From contig NZ_JAQQWT010000004.1 in assembly GCF_028610705.1 (NCBI RefSeq), forward strand, positions 51,938-115,937: DNA of 64,000 nt, read 5' to 3'. Source of the DNA: Halalkalibacter alkalisediminis. Its GTDB lineage: Bacteria > Bacillota > Bacilli > Bacillales > Bacillaceae_D. Each line of letters begins with the position of its first letter. Position 1 is the first letter of the stretch. A model generated the notes under the pieces. The model did not search any database. It saw nothing but the letters and a program-made list of their open reading frames with translations, and was not told the origin of the DNA. Of this stretch, positions 34,696 through 43,372 are shown in pieces. The translations under genes and the position numbers were made by a program.

Positions 34696-36204
34696 ATGAC
34701 TAATAAAAAGAAAAAGTTTCAAACTCCTGATACGTTCGTCATTATTTTCTTTGTGGTGTTAGCCGCTGCTCTCCTTACTTACCTTGTGCCTCTTGGGCAA
34801 TTTCAAACTGAGGAGGTTACCTATACTGACAGCCAAGGTAATGAAGATACAAGGACTGTATTAATTCCGGAGAGTTTTTCAGTGGTTGAGGACGAAAATG
34901 GAAATGCTGTCCGTGAGGGAGTTTCTTTATTTGAACCAGGCGGCGGCGCCGGATTTTTAAATTACGTTTTTGAGGGACTTGTTTCAGGCAGCAAATGGGG
35001 ATCAGCTGTGGGAGTCGTTGCCTTTATTCTGATTATTGGTGGTTCGTTTGGCATCATTATGAAAACTAGAGCTGTAGAAGAAGGTATCTTATCGGTTATA
35101 AAACGAACAGAAGGAAAAGAGATCCTTGTTATTCCGATTCTTTTTACTCTATTCTCGCTTGGAGGGGCTGTATTTGGTATGGGGGAAGAAGCCATCGCTT
35201 TCTCCTTAATAGTCATACCGCTTGTTATTGCTCTTGGCTACGATGCTATCACGGGAGTCATGATCACATATGTAGCAACACAAATTGGCTTTGCTACCTC
35301 ATGGATGAACCCTTTTGGAGTAGCCATTGCTCAGGGACTTGCTGATGTACCGGTAATGAGTGGGACACCTTTCAGACTTGCGATGTGGATCATTTTTACA
35401 GTGATTGGGGTCATTTATACAATGGTCTATGCAAACCGAGTCAAAAAGGACCCAAAAAGATCACTCTCTTATGAATCTGATGCTTATTTTAGAAAAGATT
35501 TTGAGAAAACTGATATTCAATCCACATTTTCTCTAGGTCACGGGCTTGTCTTATCAGCCATTCTACTTGGTGTCGTATGGATTGTGTGGGGGGTTGTGTA
35601 TCACGCTTACTACATTCCTGAAATAGCCTCTCAATTTTTCACAATTGGCTTGGCAGCTGGAATGATTGGAGTGATTTTTAAGCTTAATAATATGAGTATA
35701 AATGATATTGCAGACGGATTTAAAACAGGAGCAAAAGATTTAGTACCGGCTGCTCTTATTGTAGGAATGGCTAAAGGGATTGTCATTATCTTAGGCGGAG
35801 ATGATCCTAGTCTGGCTTCTGTTTTAAATACCATCTTATTCTCTGCAGGACAGCTGTTTAACGGTTTGCCTGCTGAAGTATCAGCTTGGCTTATGTTTGT
35901 GTTCCAATCCATTTTTAATTTCTTTGTCGTATCAGGAACAGGACAGGCCGCTTTAACTATGCCTTTACTTGCTCCGTTAGCAGATATGGCCGGTGTCACT
36001 CGTCAGGTTGCAGTACTTGCCTTTCAGCTCGGAGATGGCTTCACCAACTTAATTGTACCCACATCAGCAGCTTTGATGGGTGTACTAGGAGTCGCTCGAC
36101 TTGATTGGAGTAAATGGTTTAAGTTTCAGATTAAATTTCAGCTGCTCCTTTTTGCATTAGGTTCCATCTTTATTGTGATTGCTGTATTGATAGGTTTCTA
36201 TTAA
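34696..36204 (+). CDS. YfcC-family (ArcD/AbgT-like) transporter
   Basis: 502 residues from ATG 34696 (SD AAGGGTG upstream). About 12 membrane helices; KFQTPDTFVIIFFVVLAAALLTYLVPLGQF at the N-terminus, FGMGEEAIAFSLIVIPLVIALGYDAITG, and TGQAALTMPLLAPLADMAGVTRQV are typical of YfcC proteins, which move amino acids, dipeptides or C4-type acids. Paired with an M20 amidohydrolase and a sigma-54 activator, it probably imports a peptide or N-acyl amino acid. Transcribed from the -24/-12 promoter at 34637. Confidence 0.9.
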   Translation: MTNKKKKFQTPDTFVIIFFVVLAAALLTYLVPLGQFQTEEVTYTDSQGNEDTRTVLIPESFSVVEDENGNAVREGVSLFEPGGGAGFLNYVFEGLVSGSKWGSAVGVVAFILIIGGSFGIIMKTRAVEEGILSVIKRTEGKEILVIPILFTLFSLGGAVFGMGEEAIAFSLIVIPLVIALGYDAITGVMITYVATQIGFATSWMNPFGVAIAQGLADVPVMSGTPFRLAMWIIFTVIGVIYTMVYANRVKKDPKRSLSYESDAYFRKDFEKTDIQSTFSLGHGLVLSAILLGVVWIVWGVVYHAYYIPEIASQFFTIGLAAGMIGVIFKLNNMSINDIADGFKTGAKDLVPAALIVGMAKGIVIILGGDDPSLASVLNTILFSAGQLFNGLPAEVSAWLMFVFQSIFNFFVVSGTGQAALTMPLLAPLADMAGVTRQVAVLAFQLGDGFTNLIVPTSAALMGVLGVARLDWSKWFKFQIKFQLLLFALGSIFIVIAVLIGFY

Positions 36205-36210
36205 TTATCA

Positions 36211-36240
36211 AAAGCCCTTCACTAATAGGTGAAGGGCTTT
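36211..36240. terminator. Terminator between transporter and activator genes
   Basis: AAAGCCCTTCAC and GTGAAGGGCTTT form a 12-bp stem with loop TAATAG between two convergent genes. Confidence 0.88.
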
Positions 36241-36249
36241 GCTGTGTTG

Positions 36250-38328
36250 TTATGCGGTTGGAGTAGAACGCAGAACAGCTTCCCCTTTCGGCATGATCTT
36301 TGTACCAAATCTCCCTCTTCTTTTTTTTATATACCCTTGTTCCTCAAGCAGTTCTAAACGATGTCTTACCTGCTGCTCTGTTAACTCATAATGAAATTGC
36401 AGCTTACTCAGGTCTGATACTTTCTTGCGGCTCGCTCCTTCTCCTTTTTGTTGCAAACTTTGGAGAGCTCTTAAAATAAACAATAATTCAGGATTTGCTT
36501 GTAGCTCTTCCTTAGTAAGGTTGTCTGACTCGTTGTCTTTCTCCATTACTTCATTGCCTAATTTTATATGAGCTGTACTAGGCTTTCTTTGAAAGAAGCG
36601 GTCATCTGGTATGGTATCCACTGTTAAACAGCTGCCTTCACTTACAGCAAGCATGTAATCAATAGTGTTTTTCAGCTCTCGTATATTCCCATACCACGGA
36701 TACTGTTCAAGTATATCTATAACATCTTTCTCTACCTTAACATGGCCTAATCCTTGCTCATGAAGGAAATGCCGAACGAGCAGCCGAATATCAGAATAAC
36801 GATTTCGCAATTCAGGTAAATGGAGGAATAAAACTTTTAAACGATGATATAGATCCTCTCTGAACTCGCCATCTTCAATTAAGGTCAGCAAGTTCTTGTT
36901 CGTAGCAGCTACTATACGGACATCAATTGGAATAATATGTTCTCCGCCTATCCTAAGGAGCTCTCTTTCTTGCAAAACACGCAGCAATCTAGCTTGAACT
37001 TTTAAGCTAATGTCTCCAATTTCATCTAAAAAAATAGTTCCGCCGTTCGCTTGTTCAAATAATCCTTTCTTACCACCCTTCTTAGCACCTGTAAATGCCC
37101 CTTCCTCATAGCCAAATAGCTCGCTTTCTACCAAATCCTCCGGAAGAGCACTAAAGTTTACAGCTAAGAATGGACCTTTACTCCTGTTAGATGCCACGTG
37201 GATGGAGCTTGCAAAAAGCTCTTTTCCCGTCCCGCTTTCTCCTTCAATAAGAATAGTTAAGTCGGTCTTTGCTAATTTTTGAGCTGTAGCTTTGGTCGCT
37301 TTTAACTCTGGATGTTCACCAATGATTTGGTCAAATGTATACTTTGCCAGATGTCCTTTCTTTTTTAGATCCCTACGAATACGTTGTTCTACTTTACGTT
37401 CTTCACTAACATTTTTCAGTGTAAGCACAATGGTTTGATCAGGTTCTATCCAAAATTTATGCACCAATATTTCTTGGTCTTTTATATTCAATAAATCATC
37501 GTCACGATCGGTATTGCTTATAAAATACAGCAGCTCTTGATCTTTAATAGACTGCCCTACTCTTCTATTAAGCGCTTGTCCCCTTCCAAGCCCAAGTATT
37601 TTTTCGGCTACCTCGTTGATTACCGTTACATTTCCTTGTTTAATAGCTAAAATACCGTCGTCTACTCCGTCTACCACTGTTTTTAAATGATCGGTGGTGC
37701 GATTGGCTTCACTAGTAGCCAGCCTTAATTTTTGACTTAATCTAGTGATCGTATGAAGATAGCGGTCGGAAACCGCTTCTAGCTTGGACTCAAGAATGGA
37801 AAAGCGTGTTAAGATCATAATCATTGTGGACATGTCTATCAACCTTGGACCAAGATTAATAACGGTCTCAATTGTATCTGGTACTAGGTCTAACTCACCC
37901 GGAGTGACGGCAATTTTTATAGCAGGATTTGGCAGCTTGCTCGGATCATAAGGAATAAAATTTAAATGATGCACGCCAAATTTATCAACGGAAGCTAAAG
38001 CCTCGTCTACGGTTTCAGGAAAATCATTTACATATAAGACACTCTCCCCTTCTGGAATAAGAAAGAGAGTTTCAATCGATGAAAAATTAATAATTCGCTT
38101 GGCTATAATAACGGAGCACCCTTCACCAATATACTCAACAACTTCTCGCTTAATCTGATTGGAAGATAACAAAATGAGTTGATCTGTAAATAATGGAAGA
38201 GAATCATCATCAACTGCATAGCTCTTAATAAGAATAAAATCACCAATTAATTCATGTAACTGTTCACTTAATGCGTCTCTTGTTTCATTAGATCCAGCAA
38301 TCAAAACGATTTCTTTTTGCCTCATCAT
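36250..38328 (-). CDS. Sigma-54-dependent transcriptional activator (PAS, AAA+, winged helix)
   Basis: 692 residues. Residues 1-200 are a sensory region without a recognised family; about 205-320 a PAS domain (VVDGVDDGILAIKQGNVTVINEVAEKILG); 335-570 the AAA+ domain with Walker A GESGTGKE, the sigma-54 contact loop GAFTGA, and Walker B IFLDEIGD. The C-terminus is not the usual Fis helix but a winged-helix-like segment (FHYELTEQQVRHRLELLEEQGYIKKRRGRFGTK). It lies between two genes that both have perfect -24/-12 promoters and is their obvious activator. The start could be the first or second ATG (38328 or 38325). Confidence 0.92.
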   Translation of the reverse strand: MMRQKEIVLIAGSNETRDALSEQLHELIGDFILIKSYAVDDDSLPLFTDQLILLSSNQIKREVVEYIGEGCSVIIAKRIINFSSIETLFLIPEGESVLYVNDFPETVDEALASVDKFGVHHLNFIPYDPSKLPNPAIKIAVTPGELDLVPDTIETVINLGPRLIDMSTMIMILTRFSILESKLEAVSDRYLHTITRLSQKLRLATSEANRTTDHLKTVVDGVDDGILAIKQGNVTVINEVAEKILGLGRGQALNRRVGQSIKDQELLYFISNTDRDDDLLNIKDQEILVHKFWIEPDQTIVLTLKNVSEERKVEQRIRRDLKKKGHLAKYTFDQIIGEHPELKATKATAQKLAKTDLTILIEGESGTGKELFASSIHVASNRSKGPFLAVNFSALPEDLVESELFGYEEGAFTGAKKGGKKGLFEQANGGTIFLDEIGDISLKVQARLLRVLQERELLRIGGEHIIPIDVRIVAATNKNLLTLIEDGEFREDLYHRLKVLFLHLPELRNRYSDIRLLVRHFLHEQGLGHVKVEKDVIDILEQYPWYGNIRELKNTIDYMLAVSEGSCLTVDTIPDDRFFQRKPSTAHIKLGNEVMEKDNESDNLTKEELQANPELLFILRALQSLQQKGEGASRKKVSDLSKLQFHYELTEQQVRHRLELLEEQGYIKKRRGRFGTKIMPKGEAVLRSTPTA

Positions 38329-38432
38329 CCTACACCCCTATCTCTAGTTATATTGGGTTCGCCAAAAACAGCCAATTACCCTTTAACATAAATAGATATA
38401 AGTAAAAAGTATGAAGTAGAGGATTTGAATAC

Positions 38433-38450
38433 TTGGCACTAAACTTGCAA
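38433..38450 (+). promoter_or_regulatory. Sigma-54 (-24/-12) promoter of the M20 amidohydrolase
   Basis: TTGGCACTAAACTTGCAA matches the consensus with GG and GC ten bases apart. Its -24 and -12 elements agree with those at 34637 at nearly every base. Confidence 0.9.
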
Positions 38451-38486
38451 TATGTATACATAAAGGAAAATATAGGAGTTGAGAAA

Positions 38487-39668
38487 ATGAACAAAGACTC
38501 TCTTTTTGAAACAATTGAAAAGCATAAAGATAACTGGATTCAAATCAGCCGTTACATATGGGAAAATCCCGAGCTTGGAAATGAAGAACATAAAGCTATG
38601 GAAGTCCTAACGGAGGAACTGCGCAATCATGGTTTTGATGTCGAGACAAACATTGCTGATTTAAAAACTGCTTTCATCGCAAAATTCCGTTCGGATAAAC
38701 ATGGCCCGACACTTGGATATTTCGCTGAGTATGATGCCTTACCTGAGATTGGACATGCCTGCGGCCACAACCTCATTGGAATGATGAGTACAGGGGCGGC
38801 GATTGCTTTAAAGGAAGCTGTGGCTGAATTCGGAGGCGAAGTCATTGTATTTGGCACTCCAGCCGAAGAAACAAATGGAGCTAAAGTAATATTTGCAGAT
38901 AAAGGGCTTCTTGATGGTCTTGATGCAGCATTAATGGTTCATCCATCTGGTGTTCATGAGAGAAGCGGATCCTCTATGGCAATGGAAGCTGTACAATTCG
39001 ATTTCTACGGCAAGCCTGCGCATGCAGCAGCAAGTCCCGATGAGGGAGTAAATGCGTTAGAAGGGGTTATACAAACGTTTAATTTAATCAATTCCCTGCG
39101 CCAGCACCTTCCTGATGACGTGAGAATCCATGGCATTATTACAAACGGCGGAGATGTAGTTAATGTGGTACCAGCAAGAGCACAAGCACAGTTTTATGTT
39201 CGTGCTAATGAGAAACATGTGCTAGAGGAAACCTCAGCGAAAGTAAAGCGCTGTGTAGAAGCTGCAGCCCTTGCCACAGGATGTGAGTTCAAAATATCCA
39301 ATCATGAACTTGGCTACGATAACCTTACTACAAATGAAACGCTATCAGAACTTTATTGCCAGAACCTCATAGCTCTAGGTGTCGTACCAGAGGAAATCCT
39401 AAAAGATCAAGATCATGGCTCTCTAGATATGGGGAATGTAAGCCAAGTTGCACCAGCTATTCACCCCTATATCAAAATGGATGATTGCCCATACTCTGGC
39501 CACACAGAGGGATTCCGTGATGCTGCTGGTGATTCACGAGGATTTGAAGCAATGATTCTTGGTGCTAAAACTCTCGTTGCAACCGGTTATGACTTATTAA
39601 CCAACCCGGCATATGTGAAAGAGATCAAAGAAGAATTTGAACGAACAGTCGCTAGAAAGAACGTTTAA
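38487..39668 (+). CDS. M20-family amidohydrolase/peptidase (AbgB-like)
   Basis: 393 residues from ATG 38487 (SD TAGGAG). Zinc ligands appear in EIGHACGHNLIGMM and the catalytic Glu in GTPAEETNGAKV; VHPSGVHERSGSSMAM and KPAHAAASPDEGVNALEG mark the dimerisation insert, and SGHTEGF the last ligand region. Relatives split p-aminobenzoyl-glutamate, N-acyl amino acids or dipeptides. It is likely to hydrolyse what the YfcC-type transporter imports. The exact substrate is not deducible. Confidence 0.9.
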   Translation: MNKDSLFETIEKHKDNWIQISRYIWENPELGNEEHKAMEVLTEELRNHGFDVETNIADLKTAFIAKFRSDKHGPTLGYFAEYDALPEIGHACGHNLIGMMSTGAAIALKEAVAEFGGEVIVFGTPAEETNGAKVIFADKGLLDGLDAALMVHPSGVHERSGSSMAMEAVQFDFYGKPAHAAASPDEGVNALEGVIQTFNLINSLRQHLPDDVRIHGIITNGGDVVNVVPARAQAQFYVRANEKHVLEETSAKVKRCVEAAALATGCEFKISNHELGYDNLTTNETLSELYCQNLIALGVVPEEILKDQDHGSLDMGNVSQVAPAIHPYIKMDDCPYSGHTEGFRDAAGDSRGFEAMILGAKTLVATGYDLLTNPAYVKEIKEEFERTVARKNV

Positions 39669-39730
39669 TAAGCCGGTTTTCGATGTTGTGATGGATTAGG
39701 TAATGTGAGTTGGTATTTTTTCAGTTCGCA

Positions 39731-40102
39731 TAAAAAGGATGTATCATTAAGGAAATTAAACGCATAAATTGAAAACTACCACACATAGCATTAAAAAGGA
39801 CTCAGCAAAAAAATGGCTGAGTCCTCTTGTATTCCCTATTTATTTAAATAAACGTTTGATTAAAATCCTTTTGCATGACTTCCTTTAAGTTTAAAAGGCT
39901 TATGCTCTCTTCGAATCGAAGTAAGTCAATCAGAATGCATTTCTGACATTAATCCTACATTCCCTCCATTCTAAAGCCTGGTATTGCTCTACTAGGATTA
40001 CATCCATCCTTAAATGAAACCATCATCGGAATCTATACAATTAATCTCTTGATCATTCGTTCAGCAGCGGGGCCTCATGCTTCAACCCTGCACAGAGAGC
40101 TG
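39731..40102 (+). repeat. Direct repeat, copy 2 (stranded 3' end of the duplicated MFS locus)
   Basis: It matches 33295-33689: the last MFS codons (with a deletion of about 13 bp), the terminator and 300 bp of noncoding sequence through CACAGAGAGCTG. It is followed by CATAGCAGGCTTGC, a piece of the dispersed repeat. The stretch 39669-40209 contains no other feature. Confidence 0.9.
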
Positions 40103-40209
40103 ATCCCTCATAGCAGGCTTGCTTGTTTCGATATTTTTTGTCCTGAAGATGTCACGTAGATTTCCTGTACTAAGAAAAAACCGCACATCAACTATCTATT
40201 TCTTCAATC

Positions 40210-41484
40210 TTATCTAGCTAAATTCGGAATCCATAATACAATCTCTGGCCATACCGTAATGATGATTAATACAACAAACGATGCCACCAAAAAAGGAAAA
40301 ATAGATTTTGTTAGAGCTTCAATTTTCACTTGTCCAATCGATGAGGCTATAAATAAACCAGCGCCAACTGGCGGAGTTAACAAACCTATTGTTAAATTGA
40401 TACAAATAATAATTCCAAAATGAATTGGATCAATGCCATACATCGCAATCATAGGCAGATAGATTGGCACGATAATAATGAGTGCAGCAATTCCATCAAT
40501 CACTGTTCCTATTAAAAGCAGTAAAAGATTTGTTAATAAGAGGAAGATTAATGGACTATCTGTTAAGCCTGTCATTGCTTTTGCCAGCATTTGTGGAATT
40601 CCTTCAAATGTTAACACCCAACCAAATATGTTCGCCATAGCAATTAACAAAGTGACAGTCGCAGTTGTCATCGCTGTATTGACTAATATATCAGGGATAT
40701 TTTTAATTTTAAGATCTTTATAAAAGAAAAATCCGACAATGATCCCGAGCAAACAGGCAATCGCCGCTGATTCGGTTGGTGTGAACACTCCACTGATAAT
40801 CCCAATGATGATGATTCCCGGAACAAGTAGAGCTGGGATGATTTTAAAACTAGCTTCAAACACGTTTTTCAAAGGCTCCTTCTCAGAACGCGGCAATTGA
40901 TGTTTATATCCTATGTACATAATCACTAGGATAAAAGAAACACCTAATAAAATACCAGGCATGATTCCAGCTAAAAACATCGTACCAATTGACGTTCCAG
41001 ATTGAACACCATAGATAATAAATAACATGCTTGGAGGAATGATCGGGCCAAGTAGGGCTGCTGCTGCTGTCGTGGCAGATGCAAATGATCGTTTATACCC
41101 TTCCTCTTCCATTGCAGGAACCATTACCTTACTCATCATGGCAATCTGTGCTGTAGCTGAGCCAATGATAGAGGCTAAAAACATATTAGCGACAACATTA
41201 ACATAAGCTAATCCAGCTCTGTAATGGCCAAATAACACTTTAGCAAAGCGAACGAGTCTTTTTGTAATTCCCCCTGAATTCATTAATTCTCCTGCTAGCA
41301 TAAATAATGGAATCGCTAACAAACCATAGCTTTCTAATCCTGAATATAACCGTTGTGGCACCGTTTGTAAAAGACCTAAACTACCACTAATCACGATATA
41401 AGAAACACTCGTTATCCCTAGAACAATCGCAATAGGTATGCGTAATAATAATAGAATAATAAACACAAATAACGCTAGTAGCAT
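40210..41484 (-). CDS. TRAP transporter large permease (DctM-like)
   Basis: 424 residues with about 12 membrane helices. Typical segments: GLESYGLLAIPLFMLAGELMNSGGITKRLV, GSATAQIAMMSKVMVPAMEEEGY, AAALLGPIIPPSMLFIIYGV and GLLTPPVGAGLFIASSIG. It forms the substrate channel with the small permease and binding protein, driven by a sodium or proton gradient. Third gene of a dctP-dctQ-dctM operon. Confidence 0.95.
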   Translation of the reverse strand: MLLALFVFIILLLLRIPIAIVLGITSVSYIVISGSLGLLQTVPQRLYSGLESYGLLAIPLFMLAGELMNSGGITKRLVRFAKVLFGHYRAGLAYVNVVANMFLASIIGSATAQIAMMSKVMVPAMEEEGYKRSFASATTAAAALLGPIIPPSMLFIIYGVQSGTSIGTMFLAGIMPGILLGVSFILVIMYIGYKHQLPRSEKEPLKNVFEASFKIIPALLVPGIIIIGIISGVFTPTESAAIACLLGIIVGFFFYKDLKIKNIPDILVNTAMTTATVTLLIAMANIFGWVLTFEGIPQMLAKAMTGLTDSPLIFLLLTNLLLLLIGTVIDGIAALIIIVPIYLPMIAMYGIDPIHFGIIICINLTIGLLTPPVGAGLFIASSIGQVKIEALTKSIFPFLVASFVVLIIITVWPEIVLWIPNLAR

Positions 41485-41499
41485 CGTAACCCCTCCCCT

Positions 41500-41991
41500 T
41501 TATGAAGTTTCCTTAAGACTTAGTAAAAACAAATGTAGCGAATGTATACTCATAAAGAAGAAGCCTAAAGGAACACTTAAATAAGGGTAAATCATTGGAA
41601 TTTGCATAGAATTTGATTTTTGTAATACGATATTTGGTGAGCTCAGCCATATAAATGAATAGTACACGATAAATAAACAAAAAAGGAATACAATGAAAAA
41701 GCCAATACTTGCGACTAGTTTTCTTAGTTTTTCGTTTAATTTATCTACTAAAATGGTAACGGCAGCGGTTTGCTGCCGTTTAATACTCATACTTCCACCT
41801 AAAAACGTCAACCAAACTAAAGTAAAAATGGCAAACTCGTCACTCCAAAATAAGGGGCTATTTAAGTAATAACGGAAAAATACACCAGCTGTAAGTGATA
41901 CAAACATAGCTATAATTAAAGTCATTACGATCCATTTTTCAATTTTAAATACGTAATCACTTAATTTTTCGAATATATTTGTTAAAGTCAC
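41500..41991 (-). CDS. TRAP transporter small permease (DctQ-like)
   Basis: 163 residues, four membrane helices. WSDEFAIFTLVWLTFLGGSMSIKRQQ is the DctQ signature. It is encoded between the binding protein and the large permease with short gaps, as in most TRAP operons. Confidence 0.93.
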   Translation of the reverse strand: MTLTNIFEKLSDYVFKIEKWIVMTLIIAMFVSLTAGVFFRYYLNSPLFWSDEFAIFTLVWLTFLGGSMSIKRQQTAAVTILVDKLNEKLRKLVASIGFFIVFLFCLFIVYYSFIWLSSPNIVLQKSNSMQIPMIYPYLSVPLGFFFMSIHSLHLFLLSLKETS

Positions 41992-42012
41992 TTTTACGCC
42001 CCCCTTTACGCT

Positions 42013-43026
42013 TTATTGATTTTTTTCAATAAAGGTTTGAATCAACTCATTACTGCTGTACTTTGTATAGATCTGTTCTTGAACTGGTTTAAAAGATGTC
42101 GTATCGAAATCATCGATAATATTCAATCCTGCTTGCTGCAAAAATTCTAAGTTTTCTTTTTCTCGTTGAATGGCATCTTCAACTCCCCAATCTACCGCAG
42201 CCTCGATCGCTTCTTTCACAATTTGTTGATCCTCAACAGATAGGGAATCAAACACTTTTTGACTCATAACAACAACGGACGGGAATGCCATTTGCTTCGT
42301 CAAAGTTAAATCTTTAGAAATTTCTTGTAAGTTCAAAGAAACAAGCGCGTCTAAATCAATATCTATCCCATCTATGACACCAGTTTGTAATGATGAATAT
42401 ACTTCTCCAAGTGGCATTGGTGTGGGACTTACACCTAATTCTGTCCAAAACTCTTGCATGACTGGGTTACCAATGATACGTAATTTCTTCCCCTTTAAAT
42501 CTTCTGGTGACTGTATCGCTCCATCCTTCATAAGGACATGTCTCTCTCCAGCAAAACTAAAATCTAAACCGACTAAACCTTGTGCTTCAAGTTCATCAAG
42601 CATTTTCCGTGCTTCTTCAGAACGTCTAGCTTGACTTGCTTCTTCTAAATCTTCAAATAAGAAAGGCATAAACCAAGCATTCAAAGATTCTGATCTCGTA
42701 CTCATATAAGCATTTGTGATAAATCCAAAATCCAACGTCCCTATTTCCATTTGTTGAACCATATCGGCCTCAGATCCAAGCTGTTCGCTCGGGAAAACTT
42801 GCACTTCCATTCGTCCATTTGAAAGAGCTTGTAGTTCTTCATTGAATTTTGTTGCTGTTACGGTCCACCCATGTGAAGGTGGTGTGACTAAGGATACTCT
42901 AAAAGAATATGTTTCTTCGCCATTAGCCTCACCTGCGTTAGCGCTTTCATTTCCTCCGCACGCAGTTACTATTGTTAGCAGAACGAACCCTAACATCATG
43001 AACAAAACCTTGCCTTTTTTCATCAT
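42013..43026 (-). CDS. TRAP transporter substrate-binding lipoprotein (DctP-like)
   Basis: 337 residues. Lipobox VLLTIVTACGG predicts lipidation at about Cys23. RVSLVTPPSHGWTVTATKFNEEL, VFPSEQLGSEADMVQQMEIGTLDFG and LKGKKLRIIGNPVMQEFWTELGVSPTPMPLGEVYSSLQTGVIDGID are typical of DctP; the Arg in KLRIIG usually binds the substrate carboxylate. The substrate is an organic acid, possibly an aromatic acid given the neighbourhood, but that is inference. Confidence 0.94.
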   Translation of the reverse strand: MMKKGKVLFMMLGFVLLTIVTACGGNESANAGEANGEETYSFRVSLVTPPSHGWTVTATKFNEELQALSNGRMEVQVFPSEQLGSEADMVQQMEIGTLDFGFITNAYMSTRSESLNAWFMPFLFEDLEEASQARRSEEARKMLDELEAQGLVGLDFSFAGERHVLMKDGAIQSPEDLKGKKLRIIGNPVMQEFWTELGVSPTPMPLGEVYSSLQTGVIDGIDIDLDALVSLNLQEISKDLTLTKQMAFPSVVVMSQKVFDSLSVEDQQIVKEAIEAAVDWGVEDAIQREKENLEFLQQAGLNIIDDFDTTSFKPVQEQIYTKYSSNELIQTFIEKNQ

Positions 43027-43330
43027 AATCCCCCATTTATATCATTTAATATTCTCTACATTCCATTGCCCCTATAAAGCCCTTTTCAGGAACCGCTTTC
43101 AATTAATGCCCCCTTGATGATCTTTTTATCGACTTAGTGAATCTTGTTCCTTAATTTGATAATAGTCAAAATTATTAAACTTGTCAATATCATTTCGATA
43201 TTTATATTTAACTAAATTACCCAACTCTGGCTAACTCGTTTCTACCTTTTTCACCATCCAACCTGTTTCGGCTTACCTTCATCTTAAGGTAAGGAATTGT
43301 CCGCATTTAGCCTTTTACTCACACTAAAAA
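43027..43330. other. TRAP operon upstream region
   Basis: No gene seen. On the minus strand, TGAAAGCGGTTCCT (43088-43101) is a weak cre-like sequence with two mismatches, and 43150-43200 is AT-rich promoter-like DNA. Confidence 0.4.
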
Positions 43331-43365
43331 AGGTGCTAGGGGTTTTTCTCCCAGCACCTAATATC
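43331..43365 (-). terminator. Terminator of the NhaC-type gene
   Basis: AGGTGCTAGGGG and CTCCCAGCACCT flank a short T-rich loop; on the minus strand the A-run before it becomes a T-run. Confidence 0.85.
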
Positions 43366-43372
43366 TTACCTC

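Larger units (their letters stand above)
34271..39730. other. Inserted cassette: sigma-54-controlled transporter, activator and amidohydrolase
   Basis: This 5.5-kb block replaces the middle of the second MFS copy. It contains a 34271-34630 AT-rich left end without a recognised gene, a YfcC-family transporter, a sigma-54 activator and an M20 amidohydrolase. No transposase, integrase or terminal inverted repeat was seen at its ends. Confidence 0.7.
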
